From: Cycas panzhihuaensis
Lineage: Eukaryota; Cycadophyta
Assembly: GCA_023213395.1 (NCBI GenBank)
Contig: CM041465.1
Location: 161,765,741-161,829,740 of the forward strand
Direction: 5' to 3'
Length of the DNA stretch: 64,000 nucleotides
Of the stretch, positions 1 to 12,270 are shown piece by piece. Under the pieces are notes generated by a model. The model did not search any database. It was given only the letters and a program-made list of their open reading frames with translations, and was not told where the DNA came from. A program made the translations under genes and the position numbers. The first letter of the stretch is position 1. Each line of letters begins with the position of its first letter.

Positions 1-1158
1 TAAAAATCTTTATTTTCTTATTACACTCATTATCTACACCAACTTTTCACTTATAAAATTAATCAAATACATCAGACTTGTTCTTTAAAAAGAATAACCA
101 AGCTTTTCTACAATAATTATCTATAAACATAAGGATAAATCAAGTACTAGAAATAGAAGGATTAGATAGAGGATCCATGAAGTTAGTATTGATAAGTTTA
201 ACTTCTCCTTTGCTCTCCATGCACTATCCTTAGAAAATAGATAACGGTGGTGCTTTCTATACATATATCCTTCACAAACACCTCATGGCACTTAGGGAAA
301 ACCTACCACCATCTTTAATTTATTCATAAAGTTGATGCGTCTATAGTTAAGATGATCCAAATGCTCATGCTATAACTTAGTCATATTATTAGCACTAGCA
401 ATAAAAGCATAAGAATTATGTTAGGATCTAAATTTCTCAAACAACCAAAAGTTATTTTATACTCTTCTAATAGCAATAATAGAGGAATTTTTATTAAGCT
501 CCTTAACTATATATCTATTATTGTAAAGCTCAATTTTCATACCTTGTTTGTAAAGTTCTCAAGTAGAAAGAAGATTAAGCTTCATCTTAGACACAGTAAA
601 TACCACTAAACTTACCTCTTACAAGTAAAATAGAACCAACATCTTCTACAGGTAAAACATAAGCATCTCTAATAATCATATTAATATCACTTATACCTGC
701 ATCTATAACATCAAAGTTTTGCTTCTAAGAGGTGATGTATTTTTATGTACCAAAATCTAGGATCTAATAATCTTTTTAATTTAATTCAAATGATAACATT
801 AATACCCTAATACAGTGTGCCACTACACTTTTCCCCTTGTCATCTTGGTTAGCCTTGTGCTTATCCCATTTCTTAAACTCATAATTATTTTCTTTATGAC
901 CCCCTTTCTTATAGTAATTACACTTACCAATAAACTTTTTCTTCTCTTAAGAGGTCTCACATATTTTCTATGTAGACTTTCCCTCTTGAATAACAACCTT
1001 TCTTTATGTCCTCATGACCAAAACCTGATTTGAACTATAACTAATAAGCATTCTATGATACTTCAACTTGGCATACTATGCTAGAGTTAAGTTTCTCAGT
1101 GACTCAAATGATTCACCCTCCATAACTTCATTCCTTACATAGATAGTTTAGAGGGTTC
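1..1158 (-). mobile_element. Copia family B fragment (integrase N-part, protease, Gag C-part), left half
   Basis: This is a degenerate minus-strand Ty1/Copia segment. It aligns by eye, base for base, with the better copy at about 40490-41600 further along the window. From left to right it covers the integrase GAG-pre zinc region and first catalytic segment, the protease region, then the end of Gag. Many stops and indels make it non-coding. It breaks off at 1158 in the Gag region, and the missing Gag sequence resumes at 16001, so a later element inserted here. The left end runs out of the window. Confidence 0.8.
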
Positions 1159-1483
1159 TGTGGGTTGCAGACAAGCAGAGCAGCACTACAACGAGTGCAT
1201 CTTGAGTTAACATATGATTTCCAAACAATGGCAGTGTTAAAAAATACCAGGGAGGCATTCCCACCCCATATATAGAAATTTAGGGAGGCAGCAAGCATCT
1301 CAATCGAAATAATTTTAAAAATTATAATTAACAAATATAACACATACCTTAAGAATGATTCGTTGACTAATGGTGACTTTAGGTGGCTAATATTTAACTT
1401 TAGGTACCCTAGGGAGCCTCAAAGATGGTTTTGAGGGGCCCTAGGTGCACATCCCCTTCGTCACATTGGGGATTATCCAAACA
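1159..1483 (-). repeat. 3' LTR of Copia A
   Basis: It is bounded by TG (1159) and ACA (1483) on the plus strand and repeats the sequence at 9149-9370 joined to 15864-15995. The two LTRs differ at many sites. This copy also lacks about 29 bases present in the other, which explains 325 versus 354 bases. It contains a block reading CTCCCTGGTATTTTTTAACA on the minus strand, which recurs in the LTRs of the 30386-36822 element. Confidence 0.88.
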
Positions 1484-1494
1484 TTCTCCCCCAT
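1484..1494 (-). promoter_or_regulatory. polypurine tract of Copia A
   Basis: On the minus strand this reads ATGGGGGAGAA directly upstream of the 3' LTR, where plus-strand DNA synthesis would start. The same 11 bases precede the 3' LTR of the element ending at 36822. Confidence 0.85.
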
Positions 1495-1995
1495 AAGCCC
1501 AATGTGAATGACTCCCAAACTTTCTCTAAATTTTTAGAATTTGATTTTTCTCAGAGCCTTTATAAATATGTCTGTTGTCTAATCTTCAATGCTATAATAG
1601 ACTAACTCGATTTCTTTTACTTGTACTAGTTCCTGAATGAAATGGTATTGAGTCTTAATGTGTTTTGTTCTACCATGAAAGACCAGATTCTTTGGCATTT
1701 GGATGATGTTTTGATTGTCGCACCAAATTCTGGTGGGACCTTACTGTTTAATTTGGAAATCCTACAATAGTCTTCTTAACCAAATTGACTCATATGCACC
1801 TGCTAATGTGGATTTATATTCTGCCTTGGTTGTGGATAAGGAAATTATATTCTACTTCTTTGTACTCTATGCTATTGCTACTGATCCCATACTGAATATA
1901 TAACCCATAATAGATTTTCTATTATCAACATCTTCTACCTTGTCTAAATCTGTATAGCTAATCAATTAAAATTTGGAGGAAGCTTCGTAATATAG
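1495..1995 (-). pseudogene. Copia A RNase H domain, broken
   Basis: Translation on the minus strand in shifting frames gives the usual Copia RNase H end: a CDNQ motif, FHGRTKHI-like and QYHFIQELV-like stretches, then TDIF and a KAL segment shortly before the polypurine tract. This is the final domain of the polyprotein and would remove RNA from the RNA/DNA hybrid. It is interrupted by stops and frameshifts and is not functional. It continues from the RT region at 1998-3046. Confidence 0.75.
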
Positions 1996-3060
1996 CCCTA
2001 AATCAAGAGTTTCTTTGAGATATCTAAGGATTCTCTTGGTTGCTCGCCAGTGAGAGGTCTTTGGATCCTGCATGAACCTAGATATACAACACTAACTAAG
2101 TGTGTTATATCTGGTTGGGTAGATGTCAAATATATTAAATTGCTAATAAGTTGTTTATAGAGTATTAGATCAACTGAAGTAGAGTCATCCATCTTAGAGA
2201 GTTTGATTCCTATTTCTAATGTGGTTGCCAATGGTTCACAATCTATCATTTTAAACCTTTGTAGTAGATCCAATATATATTTACGTTGGGAGATGAAAAT
2301 TCTCTTCTTATCTAAACTTCCAATCCTAAGAAGTAATGCATAAGACCTAAATCTATCATCTCGAATTCTTTATACATAACATCTTTGAATTGATGCAAGA
2401 GATGAGAATCATTTCCAGTATATACTAGGTCATCCACATAAAGACCTATAATTAAGATTAAACCTCCCTTGATTTGGATATACAAGTTTGGATCTGCCTA
2501 AGATCTTTCAAACCCTTGATCTCTAACATATTTGTCTATGCAGGAATACCAAGCCTTGGGTGTTTGTCTTATACTATATATCACCTTTTTTACTTTATAC
2601 ACTTTGTTCTCTTCCTCCCTAACTTCAAAACTAAGGGGTTGAGTGACATAGATATATTCTTTAATGTAGCCATTTAGGAAGGCACTCTTGACATCTATTT
2701 GATAAACTTTCCAACCCATTTGGGCTGCTAAACTCATCATCATTCGAACAGATTCCATTTGAGCAATATAGGTAAAAGTTTCTAAATAGTTTATACCTTC
2801 TTTTTGAGCATATCCCTTGGCAACCAATCCAGCCGTATACTTGTCAATGGAGCCATCTGAATGAAACTTAGTCTTATAGACCCATTTTGTACTAATAGTC
2901 TTCTTCATTATGGGCAAATCCACTAGTTCCCATGTATCATTCCTAATAATGGAGTTGTATCCACCTTCAATTGCTTTCTGCCAACATTCATGTTGATTAG
3001 CCTGAACAAAGGTTTCAGGCTCATGAGTCTCTAATACCTTGCTCATTAGGACAAAATTAA
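1996..3060 (-). pseudogene. Copia A reverse transcriptase, broken
   Basis: An open stretch at 2498-3046 (182 aa) reads into the RVT_2 family: NDTWELVDLP, ISTKWVYKTKF, LVAKGYAQKEGINY, QIDVKSAFLNGYI, and the Copia motif region near AWYSCIDKYV. The catalytic YVDD box is intact at 2429-2440, after a TAG stop that ends the upstream frame. The remaining part (1998-2273) holds LYKQLISNLIYLTSTQPDI, the usual segment before RNase H. The enzyme would copy element RNA to DNA in virus-like particles. Frame breaks separate the pieces, so no complete enzyme can be made. Confidence 0.88.
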
Positions 3061-4119
3061 CCCTATGTTAGCATGTGGATCTTCTATTATTATCCAAGAT
3101 GTCTCCCAAGTCATGATTTCAATAAGCCCATTTAGGTAGGTGTTGTGGTAGAGGTTGAGATGATGTTCCTTCCCCACTAGGTTCATTGATGCTTCTCCTA
3201 GAATTAAACATAGGAGGCACATGTTTGGACTTAAAAGATATATCAAATTTTATGGCAATATCCTTTTTCTTTTCTTGATTGTCTTGATAATATGTATTAT
3301 AACTTTTCTTGATTTGGGATCATATACCTTATATGACTTAGAAGTTTCACTATAACCAATGAAGATACATTTAACACTATGATCATTCCATTTTGATCTT
3401 CTTTGATCAGGAATATGGGTATAGGCAAGATATCCAAATACTCGTAGATGATGTATGCTTGGTTTATAATCAATCTAAGCTTCTTTTGGAGTTTTCCACC
3501 TAAGGGTTTTTGTGGAGTATCTATTAAGTAAATAAATAACTATGTGAACTATTTTTGCTAAAACTTCATGACCCAATTTCTTGTCTTTAAGCATATACCT
3601 TACCATTTTGACTATAGTTTAATTTTTTCTTTTTGCTACACCATTTTGTTATGGGGTATAAGGGTTAGTGAATTGTGTTCTAATTCCATTGTATACACAA
3701 TAGTCTTTGAATGTATTAGATGTAAACTCTCCCCCATTATCTAATCTTAGAGATAAAAGTTTGTATCTACTTTGTCACTCCACAAAGGTTTTGAAGTCAA
3801 CAAAGTGTTCGAAGACATCTGATTTACACTTGAGGAAGAATACCCATGTCTTCCTTATGAAGTCATCGATGAAAATAATGAAATATTTTGTACCTGCTAG
3901 AGAAGGAGTGTTCATAGGTCCACAAATATCTTTGTATACTAATTTAAGAGGACCTGATGCTTGATGACTATAATCTAGAAAGCTTTCTCTGTGATGTTTA
4001 CTAAGAAGATACCCTTCACATAAGTTTTTATTTACATTAATATGTGGTAAATCATTGACCATGTCCATTCATTTCATAAGGGCCAAGCTATTATAGTTGA
4101 GATGTCCAAACCTTCTATT
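3061..4119 (-). pseudogene. Copia A integrase, broken
   Basis: The best piece is 3775-4068 (97 aa). It has the zinc-binding end CEGYLLSKHHRESF, the first catalytic Asp in VYKDICGPM, and the strand FIIFIDDFIRKTWVFFLK. Further left, in other frames, lie LRLDNGGEF (second Asp) and NPYTP followed by a damaged ERK region. The C-terminal part continues to about 3060 with PMFNSRRSINEPSGE and QPLPQHL, matching the plus-strand element at 34537-34840. Integrase would join element ends to chromosomal DNA. Several stops and shifts make it inactive. Confidence 0.83.
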
Positions 4120-4884
4120 CTACAAGTTACTATCTAAGGTAGTTGAAATTCTTAGGGCATATGTATTTGAAGGAGTGAGAATAAGTTTGAATAGGTGATC
4201 CTTGGTCATTTTCTCTTTGGCAACAATAGCTTTATTTCTCCTTTTGTCTTTGATAACACACTCACCATTGTTAAAAATCACTTTGTAGTCATGTCCCATC
4301 ATCTTCCCTACTGATAACAAGTTTTTCCTTAAAGTTGGGACATACAAGACATCATCTAGATGTCTATATTCTTCTATATCAATCATCAAGGTTATATTAC
4401 CTCTCCCAACTGATTCATGGGAGGTATTATCTCCAAACATAATGGATCCTTTTATGTTTTTGTCCAAGGTATGAAACAAATATTCTTTATGGGTCATATG
4501 AGTTGAGCATCCTGAATCGATATACCAGCTATCATCTTCTTCCTTCTTAATAGTAAAATTATATAGGAATAATTTATTATTGTCCTTTAACTTAGATGTA
4601 TTATGGGAATGTCCTCGAGTAGGGGGTCCATATTTTGAGAAATATTTATCTTCATTATGGCCACTTTTATCGCAATATGTACAATATAATAAATCTCTCT
4701 TTCTATAACTTAAGCTCCTACTTCTTGGATGAGATCGATCAATATTGAAGGATCTCCCATTTTCCTCATAAGGTTGAGGAGGGTTGTCTCTTGGTCTATT
4801 GTCATAATATTCTTGATTTGACCTTGAAGATTGAGGATTTCCTTGATAATTGGGACAACAAGTATGACTCTTAAATTGTCTCAT
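4120..4884 (-). pseudogene. Copia A Gag C-terminus (zinc knuckle) and protease
   Basis: This open stretch of 254 aa starts with a basic, Asn/Arg/Ser-rich nucleocapsid tail. The CCHC knuckle follows as CTYCDKSGHNEDKYF, in which the last Cys is replaced by Tyr, so zinc binding is probably lost. The aspartic protease active site appears as WYIDSGCSTHMT (the DSG triad motif), followed by FGDNTSHESVGRGNI and LYVPTLRKNLLSVG, which are typical of Copia protease and the region before integrase. It is the longest uninterrupted pol piece in this element. The ATG at its start is incidental, because Gag should begin at 5696. Confidence 0.85.
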
Positions 4885-5696
4885 TTAATTTATATGCCTT
4901 AGAGGGTTTTCATTTTGTTAGTGTCCTCCTTGCCTCTTTTGATGAGGGACTTGATATTTTAGAGAATCTTACCTAGTATCCCTTCTAAGATTCCTAAACT
5001 TTCTTCTTGGAGGTGATTCTTTTTGCCTTGAAGTTTCTGCTTAAGAGTTGGATTGGATATGAGTCTTTATGGGAAAGACATGTTCTAGAGACTCATTGAT
5101 ACTTTGTTATTCCTCTATGGATATAAGTATAACACTAAGCTATTCCACTTTTAAAGTGCTTAGATCCTTTGAAATACTTATACTAGTGACAACCATTTCA
5201 AAGCATCTAGCTGCACCAACACATCTAAGGATCTATTAAACTACCCTTTATTCTATTAGGGTATCTCCAAGAGACCTCATTTGGTTCACTATGTCTTGTA
5301 CTTTTGTCATAAACTCTGTTATAGATTCAGTGGACATCATGCGTAAGTTTTCAAACTTGCTCCTAAGATTCTAAAGTTTGGAAGAGGCTACTCCTTAATA
5401 TATTAACTGCAATGTATCCCAAGCTTCCTTTGATTTAATGGACTCACTAACACATAGGAATATATGATCTTTAAGTGCACAAAAGATAAGTGCCAAGGCT
5501 TCATTATCTTTCTTAACATTTTCCTTGTAGGTGGTTTTTTCTACATCAGATGGATTTTAACTTAGTTCATTATATCATGTCTTCATAATTTTCTATATTT
5601 CATTAGATATGAGGATGAGTCTCATCCTCCTACTCTAATTTAAGAAATTATTTCTGTCAAATTTGGGAATGATCATGTTGCTGAAACTAGAAGCCA
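4885..5696 (-). pseudogene. Copia A Gag N-terminal and central part, broken
   Basis: On the minus strand an ATG at 5696 opens MASSFSNMIIPKFDRNNF, the usual Copia Gag start (substrate-like F-x-NF motif). It is stopped soon afterwards by TAG. The rest of the UBN2-like Gag body can be followed leftward in broken frames to the zinc knuckle at about 4640-4682. Gag would form the virus-like particle and package RNA. No long open frame remains. Confidence 0.7.
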
Positions 5697-8600
5697 TATT
5701 GAACGAAGGTTTTTGTTGAACAAGGGTGACAAATAAGGATTAAGTTTATAAAAGTTAAATTTGAATTTAAAAAAGGATTTAAATTTGAAGTTTGAAAAGG
5801 TTTTGAGATTAAAATTTACACTAAGTTTAAATAACCCAAGATTTACCCAAAGTTTTAAAAAATGAACTAGTACTTAATAAGGCTACTAGGGTCTAAGTTT
5901 AGGGTTCTCCTAGCAAAACCTTCGGTTGCTATCCTGTCTAGTGGTACCTTCCCATAAATGGTAAAATATGGACCTAATATACTGGTACATGAGCTTAAGG
6001 CTCTATATACCTCAGCATACAGGCTGCTAAGAAGGCTCTTATACCCCTCTTAAATTGTGGATCCACCTAAGCTAGACTTATGCCTAACGACAGATCTAAT
6101 AGTGAAGGTTACTTGAACCAAGGCACTCACCCTCTCTAGGTCTAGCCTTAGTCTCTAAACACTAAATAGGAAAAGGTTTTACACCTCAGTCTGCCACTGA
6201 ATACACCTGATAGCTAATGGTTATCCTTATCTAATATGAGTAGGACAATTAGCGTCTACAAGGTGGTAACTTTAGGGGTCTTAATCATTCCCTTTACAAG
6301 GCTGAAAAATAGAGATGGTTCAATTCAAGATTTATCTTTTTAATGTGAAAAATAAATTAATCAATGATGTGGTCTTGCTTAGGGTTTTGAAGGGTTCCTT
6401 TTATACAAAAAGAAATAACTTAAAAAAAGGATAATATCCACTAAGAAAGATTTGAACAAATGATATAATAAATTCTTTAAATAAATATATAAGTAATAAC
6501 TTTTCTTAATAAACCAAAAAAAATATCAATATACAAACTAATGCCTTTGAAATGCTCTTTTGAAAATAAAGTATACAAGCAACTATATGCAACTTTTATA
6601 AGTGAAGCAATGAATCAATGAAGCTTCCAATATTTGAATGGACTTAAATCAATAATGTCAAGTGAACTATTAATGCATAAAATAGACAAGAAAATACTTG
6701 TAATTATGCCATTGCTATGTACTTCTTAAAAATATGCCTTTAGAATAAATTAGAAAGCTTCTTGACTAATGAACCAATGAACTTTAGGATGTATGAAGAT
6801 GATTACAAATATTCTTTGAAATAAAATGAATAAATAGCAAGAAGCTCCTTTGTAAGTTTATAAGTAAACTAGGTATAATCTTTCTTGTAAATTAAATAAG
6901 GCCTTTAACCATACAAATTTGAAATAAAATTGCCCCTGATGATGAAAAAATATAGAAAATCAACATGATTCTTTTATATAAACTTGAATTTTTAAAAAAT
7001 AAAGAGTAGCTTTGAGCAAAAGAAATGAGTTGTTTTAATACAAAAATGAGTAGTTATTCCTTTGAAAATAGTAAAAAATAAGAAACTGAAATACAATTTT
7101 GCTCTTAATGATAGAAATGCTTAAAAGAAGATAACTTTCTTATAGAAAATGAATAATCAGAATGTAAAGAAGTACATGTTTGATTAAATAGCTACTATTA
7201 GCTTGAAGAACTAGTTTTTTGCTACAAAAGAAAACTTGAAAATGCAAACAAGAGATGATAAAAACTTCAAGAATGAGCTATTAGCAAACAATAAATTAGT
7301 TGTAACCTTTTGAGATCATATAATGTATGAAAAGTTACAAAGTGATAATGATAAGGATTGAATAAGAAGCTAAAAATAAGTTGCTTCAAAAAACTACTAA
7401 ATGAACTCAAAATTAAATGAAATCTATCTTGAATTGAAGAATATCAAATTAGTTTTCCAACAGATCCAACCGTTCAAAAATTTGACTTCTATAAATCAAG
7501 ATTTTAATTAGTAAGTGCAAGGACCCCTTTATGGGCTTAAAATAGTACTACAAGATAAAAATGTTATTAAACCAGAATATAACCTTATAAAAGGTATAAA
7601 AAGAGTTCACTTATAAATAGAAGACCTTTAAATCTAAATTATTTCAAAAGAAACTTGAAGAAAAACTTCAAAAATTACTGATTAGTAAGTAGTTAACCTT
7701 GATACAATATGTTCACTTCAACAGCTTATAATAACTACAAAAAGACTTCAAAATGCTTAAGAGATTATGTCAGTATGAAGAGATCTAAGTCAGCTTTCTA
7801 GTGAAGTTAATAGATCAAAAAATAGGTTCCAAACAAGGAAGATATAGCCAAAATGGTAAAGTGGCCTCTTTATGTTTAATAAACTAAAAGCTAAAAAAAG
7901 AGGTGATTTTAGATCATTAAAAGCCAATTAAATCATATCCAAACTAGAAAGTGACTAGTGTATAATGTAGCTCTCGAAAATACGGTCGTAATGGAACTAG
8001 TTTTATCAAAAACTGGTACTCCAATGAGAAGTTGAGACTAAAAATGCGTTAGGTACCCTTTAGAGGAAAAATAAATAAAAAACAATAAAAAGGAAATTTT
8101 TATAAGGTTAAGTTAGCCCTTTTTAATAAAAGCAAAGGGTCACATGGAAGTGACGAGACTGGGGGCTAGCACTTGAGGGGGTTTATTGCCTTTATAAAAG
8201 GAATTGAAATATTATAAAATATATTTAAATTTTTATAAACCTTTATTAATATTATTAATTAACATAAACAAAGTTGAATTAAAATGGCGACCTGTGCAAT
8301 GAGAATTGGAGGAAACAAAGGTAAAAAAAAAGTGTTGATCAGATCAATTCACAATGCAGGGAGAGCGGCAGCTTATCTATGAGCTAAATCAAGCTAGAGA
8401 CTATGAAAAAGAAAAAAAAAAAATATATATATATATATATATTATAAAGAAAAAGAAGAATGGAAGTGGTGCACAGTGAACAGAGAGCATACAACACATG
8501 AAAAGAGATGAAATAGCCTTTGTAAATCATAGATCTATGTGAGAATAGGTAGGCAGGAGGCACTTGTATAATGCAAATAGGATTCTACAAAAAAATTTCA

Positions 8601-9130
8601 AAAAAAATTGTAGAAATTAAAGAAAACTGATGAAAAACTTGAGAAAATGGAGCTGAATCAACTTAGGTGATCAAATCTCACCATAGAGGAAACAAATTAA
8701 TGCAAAATTTTAGGAGCAACTAGATGTATAAGATAGCTAAGCATTAGTAAATTTTTGTGCTAAACAAAGCTTTGTGGAGTGAAAATGAAGTAGGTGAGTG
8801 AATCGGGTTCTAAACAGAGAACTGAGACTCAAAAAGAGATTTCTCTCAGAATACGCAACTAAATCATGAACAGCTTTCACCACTGGCTAGAGGATTCAAT
8901 TTTTATCATAATAAGCAATCATGTGAGATAGTTTCATTCAAAGACTGAGAAGTTGGAATCGATCAAAAATAATAGAATGACGTGGGTAATCATACGAAAA
9001 AATATATAAACAGAAAATCAAATATATAAACATCGATTTTATAAAGTTGAACCTTATTATATCAAAATTTATTTACATATCAAAATAATCAAGCCATGAA
9101 ATTAAATGATTGCATGCCAACTGCCAACCA
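5697..9130 (-). other. long untranslated leader of Copia A
   Basis: This is 3.4 kb between primer site and Gag with no convincing ORF. It is A-rich on the plus strand. A segment at about 7950-8190 matches, in reverse complement, 33260-33480 in the leader of the plus-strand element at 30386-36822. It also contains an A-run with a short (AT)n at 8410-8442. Long non-coding leaders like this are seen in some plant Copia lineages, and its function is unknown. Confidence 0.65.
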
Positions 9131-9146
9131 GGTCACTCTGATACCA
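9131..9146 (-). promoter_or_regulatory. primer binding site of Copia A (tRNA-iMet type)
   Basis: The minus strand reads TGGTATCAGAGTGACC two bases inside the 5' LTR. The first eleven bases match the complement of the plant initiator-Met tRNA 3' end, which primes minus-strand DNA synthesis in most plant Copia elements. Confidence 0.88.
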
Positions 9147-9353
9147 AATGTGGGTTGCAAAGGAGCAGAGTGGGACTATAATAAGTGCATATTAAGTTAA
9201 CATATAATTTCTAAACAATGACAGTGTTAAAAAAACACCAAGGATGCATTTCCACCCCATATATAGAAATTTAGGGAGGCAATAAATACCTCAACTTGAT
9301 TTGCACATTAGCCAAAATAATTCAAAAATAATATTAAAAATTGTAATTAATAA

Positions 9354-9370
9354 ATATAACACATACCTTA
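9354..9370. repeat. LINE target-site duplication, left copy
   Basis: ATATAACACATACCTTA is repeated exactly at 15847-15863, with one copy on each side of the LINE. In the intact LTR at 1159-1483 the sequence occurs once, as expected for target-primed insertion. Confidence 0.92.
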
Positions 9371-9425
9371 GAAGTGAAGCAAAGGTGATTCTGGTTGCAG
9401 ACTAGGGTTTATTGGAATGAGTGGC

Positions 9426-9909
9426 AGCGCATGGAGATCCGAAGATCAGGACGCTATACCGTCGTTTGAAAGGCCGAACGATCGCCCAGTGTGCCTAAAT
9501 CGCCTAGGGTGTGCTATCCCCATGATTTAGCCGTGATGGAAGGCAGACCGGCTGTGAAGGAAGACTGGCACCATTTGGAGGAATACAGGCCATGCATCAA
9601 ACTACGCAAAGGCGTCAAAACGAGAGGCATACAGAGGCTGCAAACCTGGGTCTTCCCAGAATGGGTAGTGGTGCATGGAGACCTGAACATCTGGATTCTT
9701 TAGCATCCTTCGTCAAAGGCCGTCACCGCACTGCTTAGGGTTTACAATGGGGTGATTTATCCCCACGAGCTAGCTACGTTGGAAGGAAGGCCAGCTGTGA
9801 AGGAAGGCAGGCCCTATTTGGAGGAAGACAGGCCATGCAAAAAGACAGACAGTGAAGGAAGACAGGTTCTATTTGGTGATGGTGGACGCCCAAAGGAGAA
9901 CAGGAACGA
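9426..9909 (+). repeat. tandem repeat in the LINE 5' untranslated region
   Basis: Two head-to-tail copies have a period of about 242 bases (from about 9426 and about 9668). Shared blocks include GCATGGAGA, CCCCA(C/T)GA, GGCTGTGAAGGAAG-like and TTTGGAGGAA(T/G)ACAGGCCATGCA. A third short echo (CAGTGAAGGAAGACAGGTTC) lies near 9851. Two short ORFs here (9491-9703 and 9752-10030) are readings of this repeat and probably not proteins. The layout resembles promoter monomers of some animal L1 elements; the promoter role is inference. Confidence 0.7.
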
Positions 9910-10040
9910 CATCCTCTCGATTTGGGTGAAGATTGATAAAATAAAGAGGATGTTAGAGATTGAGTCGGTGCCAAGGGCCATGGTATGTTCATGTTTACTC
10001 TGCTTGGGATTTTTCTCTTGTAGTTTATAATCTCTTAAAT

Positions 10041-11094
10041 ATGGAAAAGGACCATAATTCTCAAAACTGGAACCAGAACTCTAACCTGTCACCAGAGAGA
10101 TCCTACCGCGATGTTCTGAAAACAAATGAGGAGGAAACATTTGACTTAATACCCGTGATTCAGGATAATAAGGTTAGACTGAAAATCCCCCAGGCCCTAG
10201 TGGAGAAAACTGAGAAATATTGGGAGAACTACCTTGTTGGCAGATTCTCTGGACCGAGACCGAGTCTGGAAACCATCAGGAACAGGATGAGGACAAAATG
10301 GAAAACAGTGGGCAACATGGAAGTAATAGACATGCCTAAGGGCTGTATGCTATTTAAATTTCCTTCTTATGAGGACATGTCCAGTATTCTCTTAAGGGCC
10401 CCATGGATGCTTGGCAGGAAGGCCTTATCTCTCAAGAAATGGCACAGGGATTTTGATCCCTCTGTTCTCAAAATCAGACAAGCTCCTATATGGATTCAAC
10501 TTCCAGGTCTTCCCTTACATCACTGGAACCCTGAAGTACTCAAAGGTATTGCAAAAGCAGTGGGTCCTCTCTTAGCAATTGACTCTGTGACGAAGAATAG
10601 AAGCAGACTCATAAATGCTAGATTCTGCACCCTGGTCCAGATTGATAAACCCCTCTTGGATGACATATGGATGGACACAGTGGATGGGATCTGGGCACAG
10701 CCATTGATCTATGAGATAGAGCATTTTAGATGCTCCACCTGTGGGAACCTGGGACATCTGTCCTAAAAGTGCCCAGGTGTGTAGCTCTCAAAGGATGAGA
10801 AACAAGAGGTTCCCTTAGAGACAAATTCCCAAGAGGCTTCGAAGAAGGTAAGGGAGGAAGGGCAGGCAATAGAATGCCTAGGCCAAACGGAGGCTGTTGA
10901 GGCTTCTCATCTAAACCTGGATTTTAACCCCAATGAGGAAGACACGCTCTTAGAGGAAGGAGAGCAGGTAGTACAAGTTCTAGCGGCCCCGGGGAGCGCA
11001 GTTGGTAGGGATGGCATGGGGCCCTCTATCCCAGTTGGGGCCGCTTCTTCAGCCCAATTTACTTTAACACGTATGCCCAAACCACAGAGGAGAT
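10041..11094 (+). pseudogene. LINE ORF1 (Gag-like, DUF4283 and CCHC zinc knuckle)
   Basis: I chose the ATG at 10041 because MEKDHNSQNW begins just after a stop-free but unlikely extension from 9960. A DUF4283-like domain spans roughly residues 60-190 (VGRFSGPRPSLETIRNRM, LFKFPSYEDM, WHRDFDPSVLKI, PIWIQLPGLPLHHW). The zinc knuckle follows as CSTCGNLGHLS, with a TAA stop where a residue should be and KC after it. The frame then continues in an acidic, low-complexity tail to 11094. The protein would bind LINE RNA. It is a pseudogene because of stops at 10764-10766 and at about 10781. Confidence 0.88.
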
Positions 11095-11496
11095 AGGGTA
11101 TGGAGGTGGTGCTGGGATTGGGTTTGCCTCCCCTATTTGGAAAGGGCTCCTCTTGATCTTCAAGAGAAGACAAGAACATCAGAGAACCGAGGCGGTGGGC
11201 GGGGCAGAAGGGTTTATGATGTCCACTTCAGAGGACCTAGGGATGCCAGGCCTAGATACCTTTCCACAACCAGTTATGTCCCAAAAGAAGCAACCGGATG
11301 TGGGCACTGAGAAGAGGGTGGGGAGGCCACCTTCAAAACTGCAAAGAGAGAAAGAAATGGCTGCCCAGGTAGATTAAGGCAACTAGAAAACTTTAAAAGA
11401 CATCTTCATAGAAGGGCCCAATCTTAGATCTAGAGCAGAAGGCAGAGATCCATCGAAAGGCAAAGCCGCTGAAGTCTAGAAGCAAAGGAAGAAAAT
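11095..11496 (+). pseudogene. LINE ORF1 tail with AT-hook-like motif
   Basis: After a frameshift, the open stretch at 11153-11377 continues the ORF1 tail. It contains TEKRVGRPPSKLQREKE, whose GRP core with flanking basic residues resembles an AT-hook that grips the minor groove of AT-rich DNA. It ends about 120 bases before ORF2. DNA binding is inference from the motif only. Confidence 0.5.
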
Positions 11497-12270
11497 ATGA
11501 AAATTATATCATGGAATATCAAGGGACTTAATGCCCCCTCGAAATAGAGAATTATTAGGGACATGAGGAATAGATACCACCTAGACTTGATGCTCTTACA
11601 GGAAACTAAGCTAAGCAAGAAGAACGAACCAAGGATCAGGAATAAAATTTGGAAGAGCGTCGAAGGTATAGAGATCAACTATGCCCAAGGAGATGGGGGC
11701 TTAATGGTGATGTGGAATTCGTTGACATGGTCGGGAGAAATCTTTCTAGCTGAGGAATCCTTTATATCGGTATGGTTAACAAATAAAAGTAACAACCATA
11801 AATGGCTAGCCACAAACGTCTATGCCCCAAATCTTCAGGAGGCCAGGAAGAGGCTTTGGTATAGATTACTGGAGGGCCACAGGGACTACCGAGAACCATG
11901 GCTGCTAACGGGGGACTTTAACTTGACGTTGTGTCTAAGGGATAAGAGAGGTGGCACTGGTGGGTGGACAAGTAGTATGAGTAAGTTCAGTGACTTCCTA
12001 CAGCAGGGGGGCTTGGAGGATGTTAAGCTCAGGGGAGCTTCATTTACCTGGTCTAATAAGCATCTGGGGAATGATTTAATTCAAATCAAATTGAATAGGG
12101 TGCTGGTCAACTTTGATTGGATGAGGTGCTTTAAGGACTTCACCCTGGAGGCTTTGCCAAGGATAAGTTCTGACCATTCACCTCTCTTGTTACAATTTTC
12201 AGATCAGGGTAAATATATTAGATCCCCCTTCAGGTTTGAACTAATGTGGCTTCAACACCCTAATTTTTGA
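11497..12270 (+). pseudogene. LINE ORF2 endonuclease domain (APE type)
   Basis: ORF2 starts at ATG 11497 with MKIISWNIKGLN, the classic first motif of the apurinic-like endonuclease. A TAG stop follows at 11545-11547. Then come the catalytic-type motifs QETKLS, NVYAPN, LTGDFNLTL (near 11911-11922), GASFTWSN, KLNRVLVN and SSDHSPLLL. The endonuclease nicks target DNA so that RT can prime on it, which fits the 17-bp duplication around this element. A TGA at 12268 interrupts the link to RT. Confidence 0.92.

Noticed and set aside
10907-11179. Minus-strand 90-codon frame, Pro/Ser-rich
   Set aside because: Antisense to the GC-rich LINE ORF1 tail; no start context or family.
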